The notes beneath the pieces were generated by a model. It did not search any database. It saw nothing but the letters and a program-made list of their open reading frames with translations, and was not told the DNA's origin. From Desulfotignum sp. (lineage in GTDB: Bacteria > Desulfobacterota > Desulfobacteria > Desulfobacterales > Desulfobacteraceae): a DNA stretch of 5,157 nt. Location of the stretch: the NCBI GenBank assembly GCA_011390235.1, contig JAABSS010000091.1:1-5157 (forward strand), written 5' to 3'. Position numbers and translations under genes: made by a program. This document shows, one piece after another, positions 1-4,977 of this stretch; position 1 is the stretch's first letter; every line of letters starts with the position of its first letter.

Positions 1-823
1 AAAAGAAACGCAGCAGCCGAAAAAGCGCTGTCAGCACCATGGAGAAGACAAACGCCCCGCTGCCATGGGAAAAGAGAAAACCAAGGCAGGAGACAGCCAG
101 GCAGAAATCTATGGGACCCGGCGTTTCAATCAGCCGGTAGACCAGCAAAACAAAAAAAAGGGCCACTGCTGCCGGTATGATTTCAAAACCCGGGGTAACA
201 CCGTGAAAGACAAACCGCGGCATGGAGGCCACCACAGCAGTCACGGTAAAAGCGATGGGAACCCATGCGTATCTTCGGCTCAGGGCGTAGGTTGAAAAAA
301 GCAGGGAGGTGTAGGCGAAAAAACCTGGAAGACCGGCTCCCAGAGCTGAACCAGACCGCAGAAAATGGCCGGATATGATCACGGCATTGGAAGGAAAAAG
401 GCCGGTCCCGGTGGCCTGGGCAATGGTATCAAAGGCCTTGAGGTGGTGGGGGTGCGGAACAAAGAAAAAGGCCTTGGCACCCATGTATCCCCAGCAGATG
501 GCAAAAAAAATCAGAATCACGGGGTGGCGCCTGGGCAAAAAATTTTTTAGATCTCCCAGAACCCTCACCGCCCCTTTGCGGTATTTCCAAGCAAGAAAAA
601 GGGCACCGATGCCCCCGGCCTCGGGTAAAAAAGAGATGCCGGGCAGCGGCAGAACCATGGCTGCCTGCTGGAAAAGACAGAGCAGCATCAGTGTGGTTAC
701 CAGGGCAGCGGCAGCAGCCTCGGCCATGGTGCGGTTCCAGAGCCTGAAACAGAAAAGCAGCCCGGCCGGATAGAGGAGCAGCTCAACCAGGCTGACGGCT
801 GTAAACAGCGCGTGATCACCCAT
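1..823 (-). CDS. Polytopic membrane protein of unknown function (C-terminus beyond the window)
   Basis: A continuous minus-strand reading frame starts at ATG 823 and is still open at the left edge, giving 274 visible residues. It is strongly hydrophobic, with about eight likely membrane segments near residues 7-26, 34-51, 101-119, 166-181, 187-201, 214-230, 239-253 and 255-272. Basic stretches (K80-Y-R-K, R98-R-H) lie between segments. The longest non-membrane stretch, about 120-165, contains the His-rich P-H-P-H-H (123-127) and a Gly/Ser-rich part. The layout resembles GT-C-type membrane glycosyltransferases or similar polytopic proteins, but no diagnostic motif is visible, so no function is assigned. 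The start overlaps the stop of the upstream cysteine-rich gene (ATGGGTGA) and only a weak ribosome binding site precedes it, which suggests translational coupling as the third gene of the deacetylase operon. Alternative plus-strand frames across this region are Lys/Gly/Pro-rich shadows. Confidence 0.75.
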   Translation of the reverse strand, partial: MGDHALFTAVSLVELLLYPAGLLFCFRLWNRTMAEAAAAALVTTLMLLCLFQQAAMVLPLPGISFLPEAGGIGALFLAWKYRKGAVRVLGDLKNFLPRRHPVILIFFAICWGYMGAKAFFFVPHPHHLKAFDTIAQATGTGLFPSNAVIISGHFLRSGSALGAGLPGFFAYTSLLFSTYALSRRYAWVPIAFTVTAVVASMPRFVFHGVTPGFEIIPAAVALFFVLLVYRLIETPGPIDFCLAVSCLGFLFSHGSGAFVFSMVLTALFRLLRFF

Positions 824-1181
824 TGGGCTTGTTTTTTCCGCTGTCCGAATCCATTCTTCCGGCCTGTTCAGCCACCAGGGCATCCCTGATTTCTGCCATG
901 AAGTCGCGCATCTCCCCTGCCAGGATTATACACTCATCACAATAGACCTTTTTCACCAGCTTGTCATGGGCCTGGATCTGGTGCTGGTGCCAGGGGACAT
1001 AGGGGGTTCCCCGGCAGAACTTTTTCCCAGTATACCAGGCAATGGGGCAGCCGATGCAGGCCAGCATGTAATAGATCCTGCAGGGAGGACAGTCCACCAC
1101 CCCTGAGTCGCTGCGCCTGCCTGCAATGATTTTCTCCCATTTTTCTATGGAAGCCTCCATCATTTTGACTTTGTTCAGCAT
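816..1181 (-). CDS. Small cysteine-rich protein with CxxC motifs, function unknown
   Basis: This 121-residue protein begins with a short amphipathic, charged stretch (residues 1-30). The core holds seven cysteines: C31-x2-C34, C42-x2-C45, C56, and C81-x2-C84. Between the pairs lie the conserved-looking stretches C-I-G-C-P-I and C-R-G-T-P-Y, then a His-rich H65-x-H67. The spacing suggests a zinc or iron-sulfur site. The pattern CPxC...CxGCP...TG...CxGTPY is one I associate with a small uncharacterised bacterial and phage family; this is from memory and unverified. No signal peptide or membrane segment is seen, so it is probably cytoplasmic. ATG 1181 is chosen because GGAAGGAG at 1200-1193 precedes it and ATGCTGA overlaps the stop of the deacetylase gene. 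A TTG at 1202 is possible but would use that Shine-Dalgarno sequence as codons. The downstream membrane-protein gene overlaps its end by 8 bases. Confidence 0.8.
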   Translation of the reverse strand: MLNKVKMMEASIEKWEKIIAGRRSDSGVVDCPPCRIYYMLACIGCPIAWYTGKKFCRGTPYVPWHQHQIQAHDKLVKKVYCDECIILAGEMRDFMAEIRDALVAEQAGRMDSDSGKNKPNG

Positions 1182-3130
1182 AAATGTGACATCTCCTTCC
1201 AAAATGCCCTGTGGACATGGCAGCAGCGGTGCATCACCGGGTTTATTTTCTTTTTATCGGCTGCTGCCGCCACAAGCGGGTATTTTGATTCTGTCGCCCC
1301 GGAAAGAACCCGCAGCATCATCTCAACGCTTTCTGCAAGGGCTTTGATATGGTACCCCCCTTCAAGGACAAAGAGAAGCCCGGCCCGATTCTCCCTGGCA
1401 ATGTCCATGATTGATGCGGTAATGGGGCCGAACCCCCTGGAGGTCACTTTCATCCGCCCCAGAGGATCTGATTTGTGGATATCAAAGCCGGCTGAGACAA
1501 GGATTAGGTCCGGTTTGAACTCCCTGGCGAGCGGTTTCAGGATTTTCATGAAAATCGCTGTGAATTCAGCCTCCCCATATCCCTTTGAAAGGGGGATGTT
1601 GATTGAATAGCCTTCTCCGCTGCCCGAGCCTGTTTCCGTAAAGAGCCCGGTGCCCGGGAAAAGGGGGTATTGGTGGGTTGAAAAGAAAAGAACAGTGGGG
1701 TCTCTTTCAAAGATATGGTAGGTGCCGTTTCCATGGTGGACATCGAAATCCACGATGAGAACCCTTGGCAGGCCAAGGACCTTTCTGGCATACATGGCAC
1801 CTACAGCCACATTGTTGAAGATACAGTACCCCATGGCACGTCCCTGTTCCGCGTGGTGGCCCGGGGGCCGGACAAAGACAGCCCCGTTTTCGATTTTCCC
1901 TGCCACCATCTCTTTGATGGCGGTTATCACAGCGCCGCAGGCCAGCAGGGCTGTTTGAAAGGTCTTTGGCGAGGCAATAGTGTCAGGGGTCAAACAAGTC
2001 TGCTCTTTGAACTGTGTGGCAGCCACCTGTTCAAGGTAACGGGGAGAGTGGACCAGGAGAATCTCCTCGGTTGTGGCGGGTACCGGCGCGATGACCCTCA
2101 GGTTGAGATCGGTTTTCAGCCTGGTGACAAGATCAATGATCATCCCAAGCCTTTCCCGTGATTCCGGGTGGCCGGGGAATGTGTCATGGTCCAGAAACCG
2201 CTGATCAATGACAACGCCGGAGGGTCTTTTCCTGACTGCCCGCTTCGTTTTTTTCTCCGGGATGGCAAGCACATGGCAGGGCGCTCTCCTGATAAGGGTT
2301 TCCGTTGTTGACCCCGTAAAAAGCTTACCCATAAAGGTACGGGGCCTTACCCCGGTCACCATGAGATCACTATTGTTTGCCCTGGCAAATCCGATGACTG
2401 TTTCATTGGAATCTCCTTCCAGCACGGTAACTTCTATCTTTCCCGGGTGTTTTAGTCTCTCACGGGAGAGGGCTGTCAGCATCTGTTCTTTTATGTGCTG
2501 CTCAAACTTTGCCTGCATGGTGCAATAACTGTCCGGACGTTCACTGGTTTCAGCATCTGCAGGCGAAAAAACGCAGTGGACAACGTCGAGATCCGCATCC
2601 AGCAGCGCTGCAAAACAAACGGCCTGTTTTGCCGGAAAACAGGAAGGGAAATCACAGGCTGCAACAATTTTTTTTACCTCTGGGCCTTTTTCCACGGTTT
2701 CAGGGTTTTCCCGGCATCGTAAAACAAGAAAGGGCTGTTCACTGTGTCTTGCCATCCGTTCAACAACACTGCCCACAAAAGCCCTTTTAAACCCTGAAAA
2801 CCCGTGGCTTGCGGCAATGACAAGATCTGCCTTTTTTTCCTTTACAGCCCTGGCAAGTTCCGCAGCAGGCTCGCCCGGTACAATCCACGATGTCCAGGGG
2901 ATGCCTGTTTTTTCCATGAGGTGTGTGATGGTGTGGTCTGCCCGGCACAGGTCCTGATTCCTGGAGGAGGAAGCAACGCCGTCCAGCCGTTCCCTGGGGG
3001 GAGACACCGCATGGAAGATGACAAGGGATGCCCGGCATTTTTCTGCCAGGGCCCTGCCCCAGGAGATCACATGAGCCGAATAGTCTGACAGATCGATGGC
3101 GCAGAGTATTGTCCGGATTCTGTTGTCCAT
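1175..3130 (-). CDS. Fusion protein: two universal stress protein (UspA) domains plus AcuC/HDAC-type deacetylase
   Basis: The product has 651 residues. Usp domain 1 (about 5-138) opens with T-I-L-C-A-I-D-L-S and ends with S-H-G...V-G-S (108-121). Usp domain 2 (about 151-292) ends with ...G-V-R-P...T-G-S (260-274) and P-C-H-V-L-A-I-P. A basic linker (K293-R302) leads to a class II/AcuC-like arginase-fold deacetylase (about 304-615). Its landmarks are D-T-F-P-G-H-P-E-S (316-324), R-P-P-G-H-H (421-426, catalytic H425/H426), D-F-D-V-H-H-G-N-G (461-469, zinc ligands D463 and H465), S-A-G-F-D (546-550, third zinc ligand D550) and E-G-G-Y-H (590-594, catalytic Y593). All catalytic positions are intact, so it should hydrolyse acetyl-lysine or a related acyl-amide. 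The ATP motif G-x2-G-x9-G-S is altered in both Usp domains (A107 in the first, P263 in the second), so nucleotide binding is uncertain. The C-terminal tail is rich in Cys and His. It is the first gene of a three-gene overlapping operon. A weak Shine-Dalgarno-like GGCGGG precedes ATG 3130. Substrates are unknown; acetyl-CoA synthetase, as for AcuC, is one candidate by analogy. Confidence 0.93.
   Translation of the reverse strand: MDNRIRTILCAIDLSDYSAHVISWGRALAEKCRASLVIFHAVSPPRERLDGVASSSRNQDLCRADHTITHLMEKTGIPWTSWIVPGEPAAELARAVKEKKADLVIAASHGFSGFKRAFVGSVVERMARHSEQPFLVLRCRENPETVEKGPEVKKIVAACDFPSCFPAKQAVCFAALLDADLDVVHCVFSPADAETSERPDSYCTMQAKFEQHIKEQMLTALSRERLKHPGKIEVTVLEGDSNETVIGFARANNSDLMVTGVRPRTFMGKLFTGSTTETLIRRAPCHVLAIPEKKTKRAVRKRPSGVVIDQRFLDHDTFPGHPESRERLGMIIDLVTRLKTDLNLRVIAPVPATTEEILLVHSPRYLEQVAATQFKEQTCLTPDTIASPKTFQTALLACGAVITAIKEMVAGKIENGAVFVRPPGHHAEQGRAMGYCIFNNVAVGAMYARKVLGLPRVLIVDFDVHHGNGTYHIFERDPTVLFFSTHQYPLFPGTGLFTETGSGSGEGYSINIPLSKGYGEAEFTAIFMKILKPLAREFKPDLILVSAGFDIHKSDPLGRMKVTSRGFGPITASIMDIARENRAGLLFVLEGGYHIKALAESVEMMLRVLSGATESKYPLVAAAADKKKINPVMHRCCHVHRAFWKEMSHLC
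1193..1200 (-). promoter_or_regulatory. Ribosome binding site of the cysteine-rich gene
   Basis: GGAAGGAG on the minus strand lies inside the last codons of the deacetylase gene, 11 bases before ATG 1181. It supports that ATG over the in-frame TTG at 1202 and indicates that the two genes are translated from one message. Confidence 0.6.
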
Positions 3131-3181
3131 AACACCCGCCTGCCTTTTTTTGAAAAAGAATCGTAAAAGGGCTGTTGCTTC

Positions 3182-3209
3182 AATCTACCACTTTTCTGCT
3201 AAAATGCAA
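3182..3209 (-). promoter_or_regulatory. Possible sigma70 promoter for the stress-protein/deacetylase operon
   Basis: On the minus strand, TTGCAT (3209-3204) and TAGATT (3187-3182) are separated by 16 bases, about 50 bases upstream of ATG 3130. Both boxes are only partial matches to consensus (about 3/6 and 4/6), so this is a candidate based on position and spacing. Confidence 0.3.
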
Positions 3210-3224
3210 CACCATAAGAAAATA

Positions 3225-3400
3225 GTGCTGACACAGCCAGTTCATGGAGGCTGGGGCTGTACTCCGTGACATGGTGCAGCGGCGAAGGCACAAATCCCCC
3301 GGAAATCATGCCGAAACCGGCAGAAGTCCGGCGATCAGATACGGCGTCGCCGGAGTACGCAAAGCGCATGGTGGATCGAATAACCTGAAGATCTCCTGCG
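3225..3400 (+). ncRNA. GC-rich segment with strong inverted repeats; possible structured RNA or group II intron domain I fragment
   Basis: No credible coding frame is seen here, but pairing potential is dense. ACAGCC (3233-3238) pairs with GGCTGT (3255-3260). GTACTCCG (3259-3266) pairs exactly with CGGAGTAC (3351-3358), enclosing about 84 bases. TCCGGCGA (3327-3334) pairs exactly with TCGCCGGA (3347-3354) around a 12-base loop. TGCCG (3309-3313) pairs with CGGCA (3318-3322), and GTGC (3274-3277) with GCAC (3288-3291). The 3351-3358 stem and the 3327-3354 hairpin share bases 3351-3354, so they exclude each other. Read on the plus strand, the start GTGCT and the later CATGG...CCTGAAG (3367-3390) faintly recall a group II intron 5' end and its tetraloop receptor, but no maturase gene follows. 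Strand is uncertain: on the minus strand it would be the leader of the deacetylase operon or the 3' end of the toxin transcript. Confidence 0.3.
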
Positions 3401-3404
3401 GTGA

Positions 3405-3746
3405 TTACAGATAGCCAAACAGCTGAGAAAGGGTTTGTTTAACGTTGTTTTGATCCTTTTCTGACAGGTGGCCGATTTTTCTGAGGATAAACCGATTGTC
3501 GAGGGTAAATAATTTCATCCGTACGACAGACGGTGCTGTCAGGCCGGATTGCCTTTTGTCTGTAATCTGACAGTCCAATGGCCAGGGTTCATTTTTCCGG
3601 CTGGTGATCATCGCCAGCACAGCATGTTCAATTTTCCTGTTGAAACATTCGTTCCGGGACAAAACCAGCGCCGGTCTGTGTTTTCTTAGCGTTGAGTCGG
3701 TAAACGGAAACGGGACAACCACGACATCAAACGGGTTATAAATCAC
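3405..3746 (-). CDS. PemK/MazF-type endoribonuclease toxin
   Basis: This 113-residue protein (counted from GTG 3746) has the PemK/MazF pattern: an N-terminal F-D-V-V-V-V-P-F-P-F-T-D strand and loop (6-17), K-H-R-P-A-L-V-L-S (22-30), M-I-T-S (46-49), and S-V-V-R-M-K-L-F-T-L-D (73-83). R24 and T48 fall at positions typical of the RNA-cleaving site, so the toxin looks intact and should cleave mRNA when released from its antitoxin. GTG 3746 is preferred because GAGGAAG lies 6 bases upstream and GTGATTTATAA gives an 11-base overlap with the antitoxin stop. ATG 3761 and ATG 3782 are in-frame alternatives that add M-R-K-R-T or more, but they have poorer ribosome binding sites and longer overlaps. 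The AbrB-type antitoxin gene lies immediately upstream, forming a coupled type II toxin-antitoxin pair. Confidence 0.9.
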   Translation of the reverse strand: MIYNPFDVVVVPFPFTDSTLRKHRPALVLSRNECFNRKIEHAVLAMITSRKNEPWPLDCQITDKRQSGLTAPSVVRMKLFTLDNRFILRKIGHLSEKDQNNVKQTLSQLFGYL

Positions 3747-3966
3747 TGTACGCTTCCTCATCGTTTTGGGATCCCCATTCATTCAGGGTCGGAATCAGCG
3801 CATTGCTGAACGCAATATCGATGGGTCTGGCTTTTCTGATCTTGATCATGTCATCTTCAATTTCAAAAGCGATCACATCGCCCGCATTGAGCCCAAGCCG
3901 TTCTCTTACTGTTTTGGGCACGGTGGCCTGATATTTTTTGGTGAGTTTGCTGATAACTGTCTGCAT
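3736..3966 (-). CDS. AbrB/MazE-family antitoxin
   Basis: This 76-residue protein has an N-terminal SpoVT/AbrB swapped-hairpin DNA-binding domain (about 3-46). The characteristic run is S-K-L-T-K-K-Y-Q-A-T-V-P-K-T-V-R-E-R-L-G-L, followed by G-D-V-I-A-F-E-I-E-D-D and I-K-I-R-K. The remaining 30 residues are the acidic, probably flexible tail (N-E-W-G-S-Q-N-D-E-E) that in this family wraps around the toxin. The start at ATG 3966 is firm: AGGAGGT (3977-3971) lies 4 bases upstream. It forms a two-gene operon with the overlapping PemK/MazF toxin gene. Autorepression is likely because a perfect inverted repeat overlaps the promoter just upstream. Confidence 0.92.
   Translation of the reverse strand: MQTVISKLTKKYQATVPKTVRERLGLNAGDVIAFEIEDDMIKIRKARPIDIAFSNALIPTLNEWGSQNDEEAYSDL
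3753..3759 (-). promoter_or_regulatory. Ribosome binding site deciding the toxin start
   Basis: GAGGAAG on the minus strand lies within the antitoxin coding region, 6 bases before GTG 3746. It has the best spacing of any candidate toxin start and implies that toxin translation depends on translation of the antitoxin. Confidence 0.55.
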
Positions 3967-3988
3967 TGGTACCTCCTGTTGAATAGGT

Positions 3989-4003
3989 GTATTACGGTAA
4001 TAC
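3989..4003. promoter_or_regulatory. Palindromic operator of the AbrB-type/PemK operon
   Basis: GTATTAC and GTAATAC form a perfect 7-bp inverted repeat around a single central base. It ends 22 bases before the antitoxin start and overlaps the predicted -10 box and transcription start. AbrB-type antitoxins are dimers that bind such palindromes, so this is very likely the autoregulatory site; binding itself is inferred. Confidence 0.6.
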
Positions 4004-4028
4004 TATCATGCTGTGAAACACATTACAA
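4000..4028 (-). promoter_or_regulatory. Promoter of the antitoxin-toxin operon
   Basis: On the minus strand, TTGTAA (4028-4023) and TAGTAT (4005-4000) are spaced by 17 bases, the preferred sigma70 spacing; each matches the consensus at 4 of 6 positions. The expected transcription start near 3993 falls within the palindrome at 3989-4003, consistent with repression by the antitoxin complex. Confidence 0.5.
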
Positions 4029-4039
4029 CCGGTTACCGG
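4029..4039. repeat. Short inverted repeat next to the -35 box
   Basis: CCGGT and ACCGG form a perfect 5-bp inverted repeat with one central base, directly upstream of the -35 box of the antitoxin promoter. It could be a secondary operator half-site region, but it is short enough to be chance. Confidence 0.25.
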
Positions 4040-4061
4040 ATGAAAATCTGATGACCCCACC

Positions 4062-4091
4062 TTGATTTTTTTAATCAAAATCAGATATATT
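4062..4091 (+). promoter_or_regulatory. Possible plus-strand promoter for the hicBA side
   Basis: TTGATT (4062-4067) and TATATT (4086-4091) are separated by 18 bases in an AT-rich stretch between the divergent toxin-antitoxin modules. It would transcribe the broken remnants, hicB, hicA and the DUF2283 gene. Box matches are about 4/6 and 5/6. TTGATT is also one arm of a weak inverted repeat with AATCAA (4073-4078). Confidence 0.35.
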
Positions 4092-4109
4092 GTCTTCATA
4101 TAAAATCAA

Positions 4110-4211
4110 GTGGAAACAATATGTCTGGGCGACCAGATTGTTTTTTCCCGCATTGCGGGCCGGACCAAGGACGTGAAAGAAGTCCGCGCTAAATATGGTC
4201 TGCCGGAATGA
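4110..4211 (+). pseudogene. C-terminal remnant, possibly of a nucleotidyltransferase-like protein
   Basis: The frame is open from just after TAA 4101-4103 to TGA 4209-4211 and could start only at a GTG (4110), giving about 33 residues. The readable part, G-D-Q-I-V-F-S-R-I-A-G-R-T-K-D-V-K-E-V-R, resembles the C-terminal D-L-I-x-x-K-x-x-A-G-R-x-K-D-L-x-D-V-R stretch of nucleotidyltransferase-like (MNT/AbiEii-type) proteins; this is recognition from memory. The N-terminal bulk is absent, so it is a truncated remnant, or less likely a small antitoxin tail. Its stop overlaps the start of the next fragment (ATGA), so the two once formed a coupled pair. Confidence 0.4.
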
Positions 4212-4288
4212 GTATTCATTGGACAGATACGGCGGAAAAACATTTAGAGGCCATTGAGCAAAATATCAACCAATATTGGAGAATTTGA
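4208..4288 (+). pseudogene. N-terminal remnant of a ParE/RelE-superfamily toxin
   Basis: ATG 4208 opens a 26-residue frame that ends at TGA 4286-4288. The sequence S-I-H-W-T-D-T-A-E-K-H-L-E-A-I-E-Q-N-I is the usual first strand and helix of ParE-type toxins, whose full length is around 90-100 residues, so the rest has been lost. The start overlaps the preceding remnant by ATGA, the coupling normal for a toxin behind its antitoxin. The intact hicB gene begins 1 base after the stop, which puts a recombination or deletion junction near 4270-4290. Confidence 0.5.
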
Positions 4289-4289
4289 G

Positions 4290-4532
4290 ATGCTGCTGGA
4301 ATACATACAGGCTGCGCTTCGGCGCGCGAAGTACGAAATTCTGCCGGACGACGGCAGTTACTATGGAGAGATCATTGAATGTGCTGGCGTTTACGCAAAT
4401 GCAAAAACCCTGGAAGAGTGTAGGGAAGAACTCCGGGAAGTGCTCGAAGAATGGGTTTTATTTCGGGTTCATAAGAATCTTCAATTACCGACAATTGACG
4501 GGATTGCGCTTACAGTCAAGGAAGTGGCCTGA
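4290..4532 (+). CDS. hicB: HicB-family antitoxin (short form)
   Basis: The 80-residue product matches the HicB partial RNase H-like fold. It opens with Y-I-Q-A-A-L-R-R-A-K-Y-E-I-L, then D-G-S-Y-Y-G-E-I (21-28), G-V-Y-A-N-A-K-T-L-E-E-C (33-44), an E/L-rich helix ending E-E-W-V-L-F-R (53-59), and P-T-I-D-G-I (67-72). It should bind and neutralise HicA. There is no C-terminal helix-turn-helix or ribbon-helix-helix extension, so direct DNA binding is doubtful, unlike longer HicB proteins. ATG 4290 is chosen because GGAG lies 8 bases upstream and the family start aligns there; an in-frame TTG at 4254 would add residues encoded by the ParE remnant. The stop overlaps the hicA start by 1 base. The order antitoxin-toxin is reversed from the classical hicA-hicB. 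Confidence 0.9.
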   Translation: MLLEYIQAALRRAKYEILPDDGSYYGEIIECAGVYANAKTLEECREELREVLEEWVLFRVHKNLQLPTIDGIALTVKEVA

Positions 4533-4750
4533 TGCCACCCTTTGGACCCATCAAAAGAAAAGATCTCGTCAGATATTTCGCCAAGTTGGGATTTGAAGGT
4601 CCTTACTCGGGCGGGAAACATCAGTTCATGGTCAAGGGCCACGTCACCATCCGCATACCCAATCCTCATAAGACCGACATCGGCAAAGAACTCCTGCGCA
4701 GAATTTTGCACCAAACAGGAATCAGCAGGGACGTCTGGGAGGAACTGTAG
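4532..4750 (+). CDS. hicA: HicA-family mRNA interferase toxin
   Basis: The 72-residue protein has the compact double-stranded-RNA-binding-like fold of HicA. It shows K-R-K-D-L-V-R-Y-F-A-K-L-G-F (8-21), S-G-G-K-H-Q-F-M (26-33) with the expected catalytic His at H30, I-R-I-P-N-P (40-45), and I-G-K-E-L-L-R-R-I-L...G-I-S (50-65). Length and motifs are complete, so it should be an active ribosome-independent RNase when free. It starts at TGATG, overlapping the hicB stop by one base, so the toxin is translated after its antitoxin. A DUF2283 gene begins 4 bases after its stop, suggesting a three-gene unit. Confidence 0.92.
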   Translation: MPPFGPIKRKDLVRYFAKLGFEGPYSGGKHQFMVKGHVTIRIPNPHKTDIGKELLRRILHQTGISRDVWEEL

Positions 4751-4754
4751 AAAA

Positions 4755-4961
4755 ATGAGAGTGAAATATTTTTCCGATACAGATACCGCTCATATAGAAT
4801 TCACAGACAAGGCAGTCCACGAAACAAAAGAAATCAGTGAAAATATCTATATTGACATCGATGCAAACGGCAACATAGTCAACATGACAGTGGAACATGC
4901 AAAAGACAACGCCGGGATCCGGGAATTCTCTTATCAGGAAATGTCTCGTCAAACTGCATAG
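4755..4961 (+). CDS. DUF2283 family protein
   Basis: The 68-residue product shows the DUF2283 pattern: an initial M-R-V-K-Y-F-S-D-T-D-T-A-H-I-E-F strand pair (1-16), E-I-S-E-N-I-Y-I-D-I-D-A-N-G-N-I-V (26-42), and N-M-T-V-E-H-A (43-49). This is a small beta-rich family of unknown function, often found beside small toxin genes such as DUF4258, and suspected as an antitoxin in some TA pairs. GGAGG at 4738-4742, inside the end of hicA, lies 12 bases upstream of ATG 4755, and the gap to the hicA stop is 4 bases. A longer frame reading in from 4542 is only a shadow of hicA. It could be an additional antitoxin or a regulator of hicBA. It is convergent with the helicase gene, with only 16 bases between stops. 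Confidence 0.82.
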   Translation: MRVKYFSDTDTAHIEFTDKAVHETKEISENIYIDIDANGNIVNMTVEHAKDNAGIREFSYQEMSRQTA

Positions 4962-4977
4962 AAATGTCGGGGCGGTC

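Noticed and set aside
65..773. Several plus-strand frames opposite the membrane-protein gene
   Set aside because: They are Lys/Gly/Pro-rich, lack ribosome binding sites and domain signals, and lie antisense to a long hydrophobic frame that runs uninterrupted from 823 to the left edge.
1715..2161. A 148-codon plus-strand frame opposite the deacetylase domain
   Set aside because: It is antisense to the highly conserved HDAC motifs and shows no family resemblance; it is a shadow of the deacetylase gene.
3327..3354. Strong hairpin after the toxin gene as an intrinsic terminator
   Set aside because: No T tract follows on either strand, so Rho-independent termination is not supported, although the stem itself is real.
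4147..4159. CCCGC/GCGGG hairpin next to a run of six T as a terminator
   Set aside because: On the plus strand the T run precedes the hairpin, and on the minus strand the hairpin is followed by A residues, so neither strand gives an intrinsic terminator; the stretch also codes within the remnant.
4542..4754. Upstream extension of the DUF2283 frame (139 codons in total)
   Set aside because: The extra part lies entirely over hicA in another frame and has no family similarity; the DUF2283 start fits ATG 4755.
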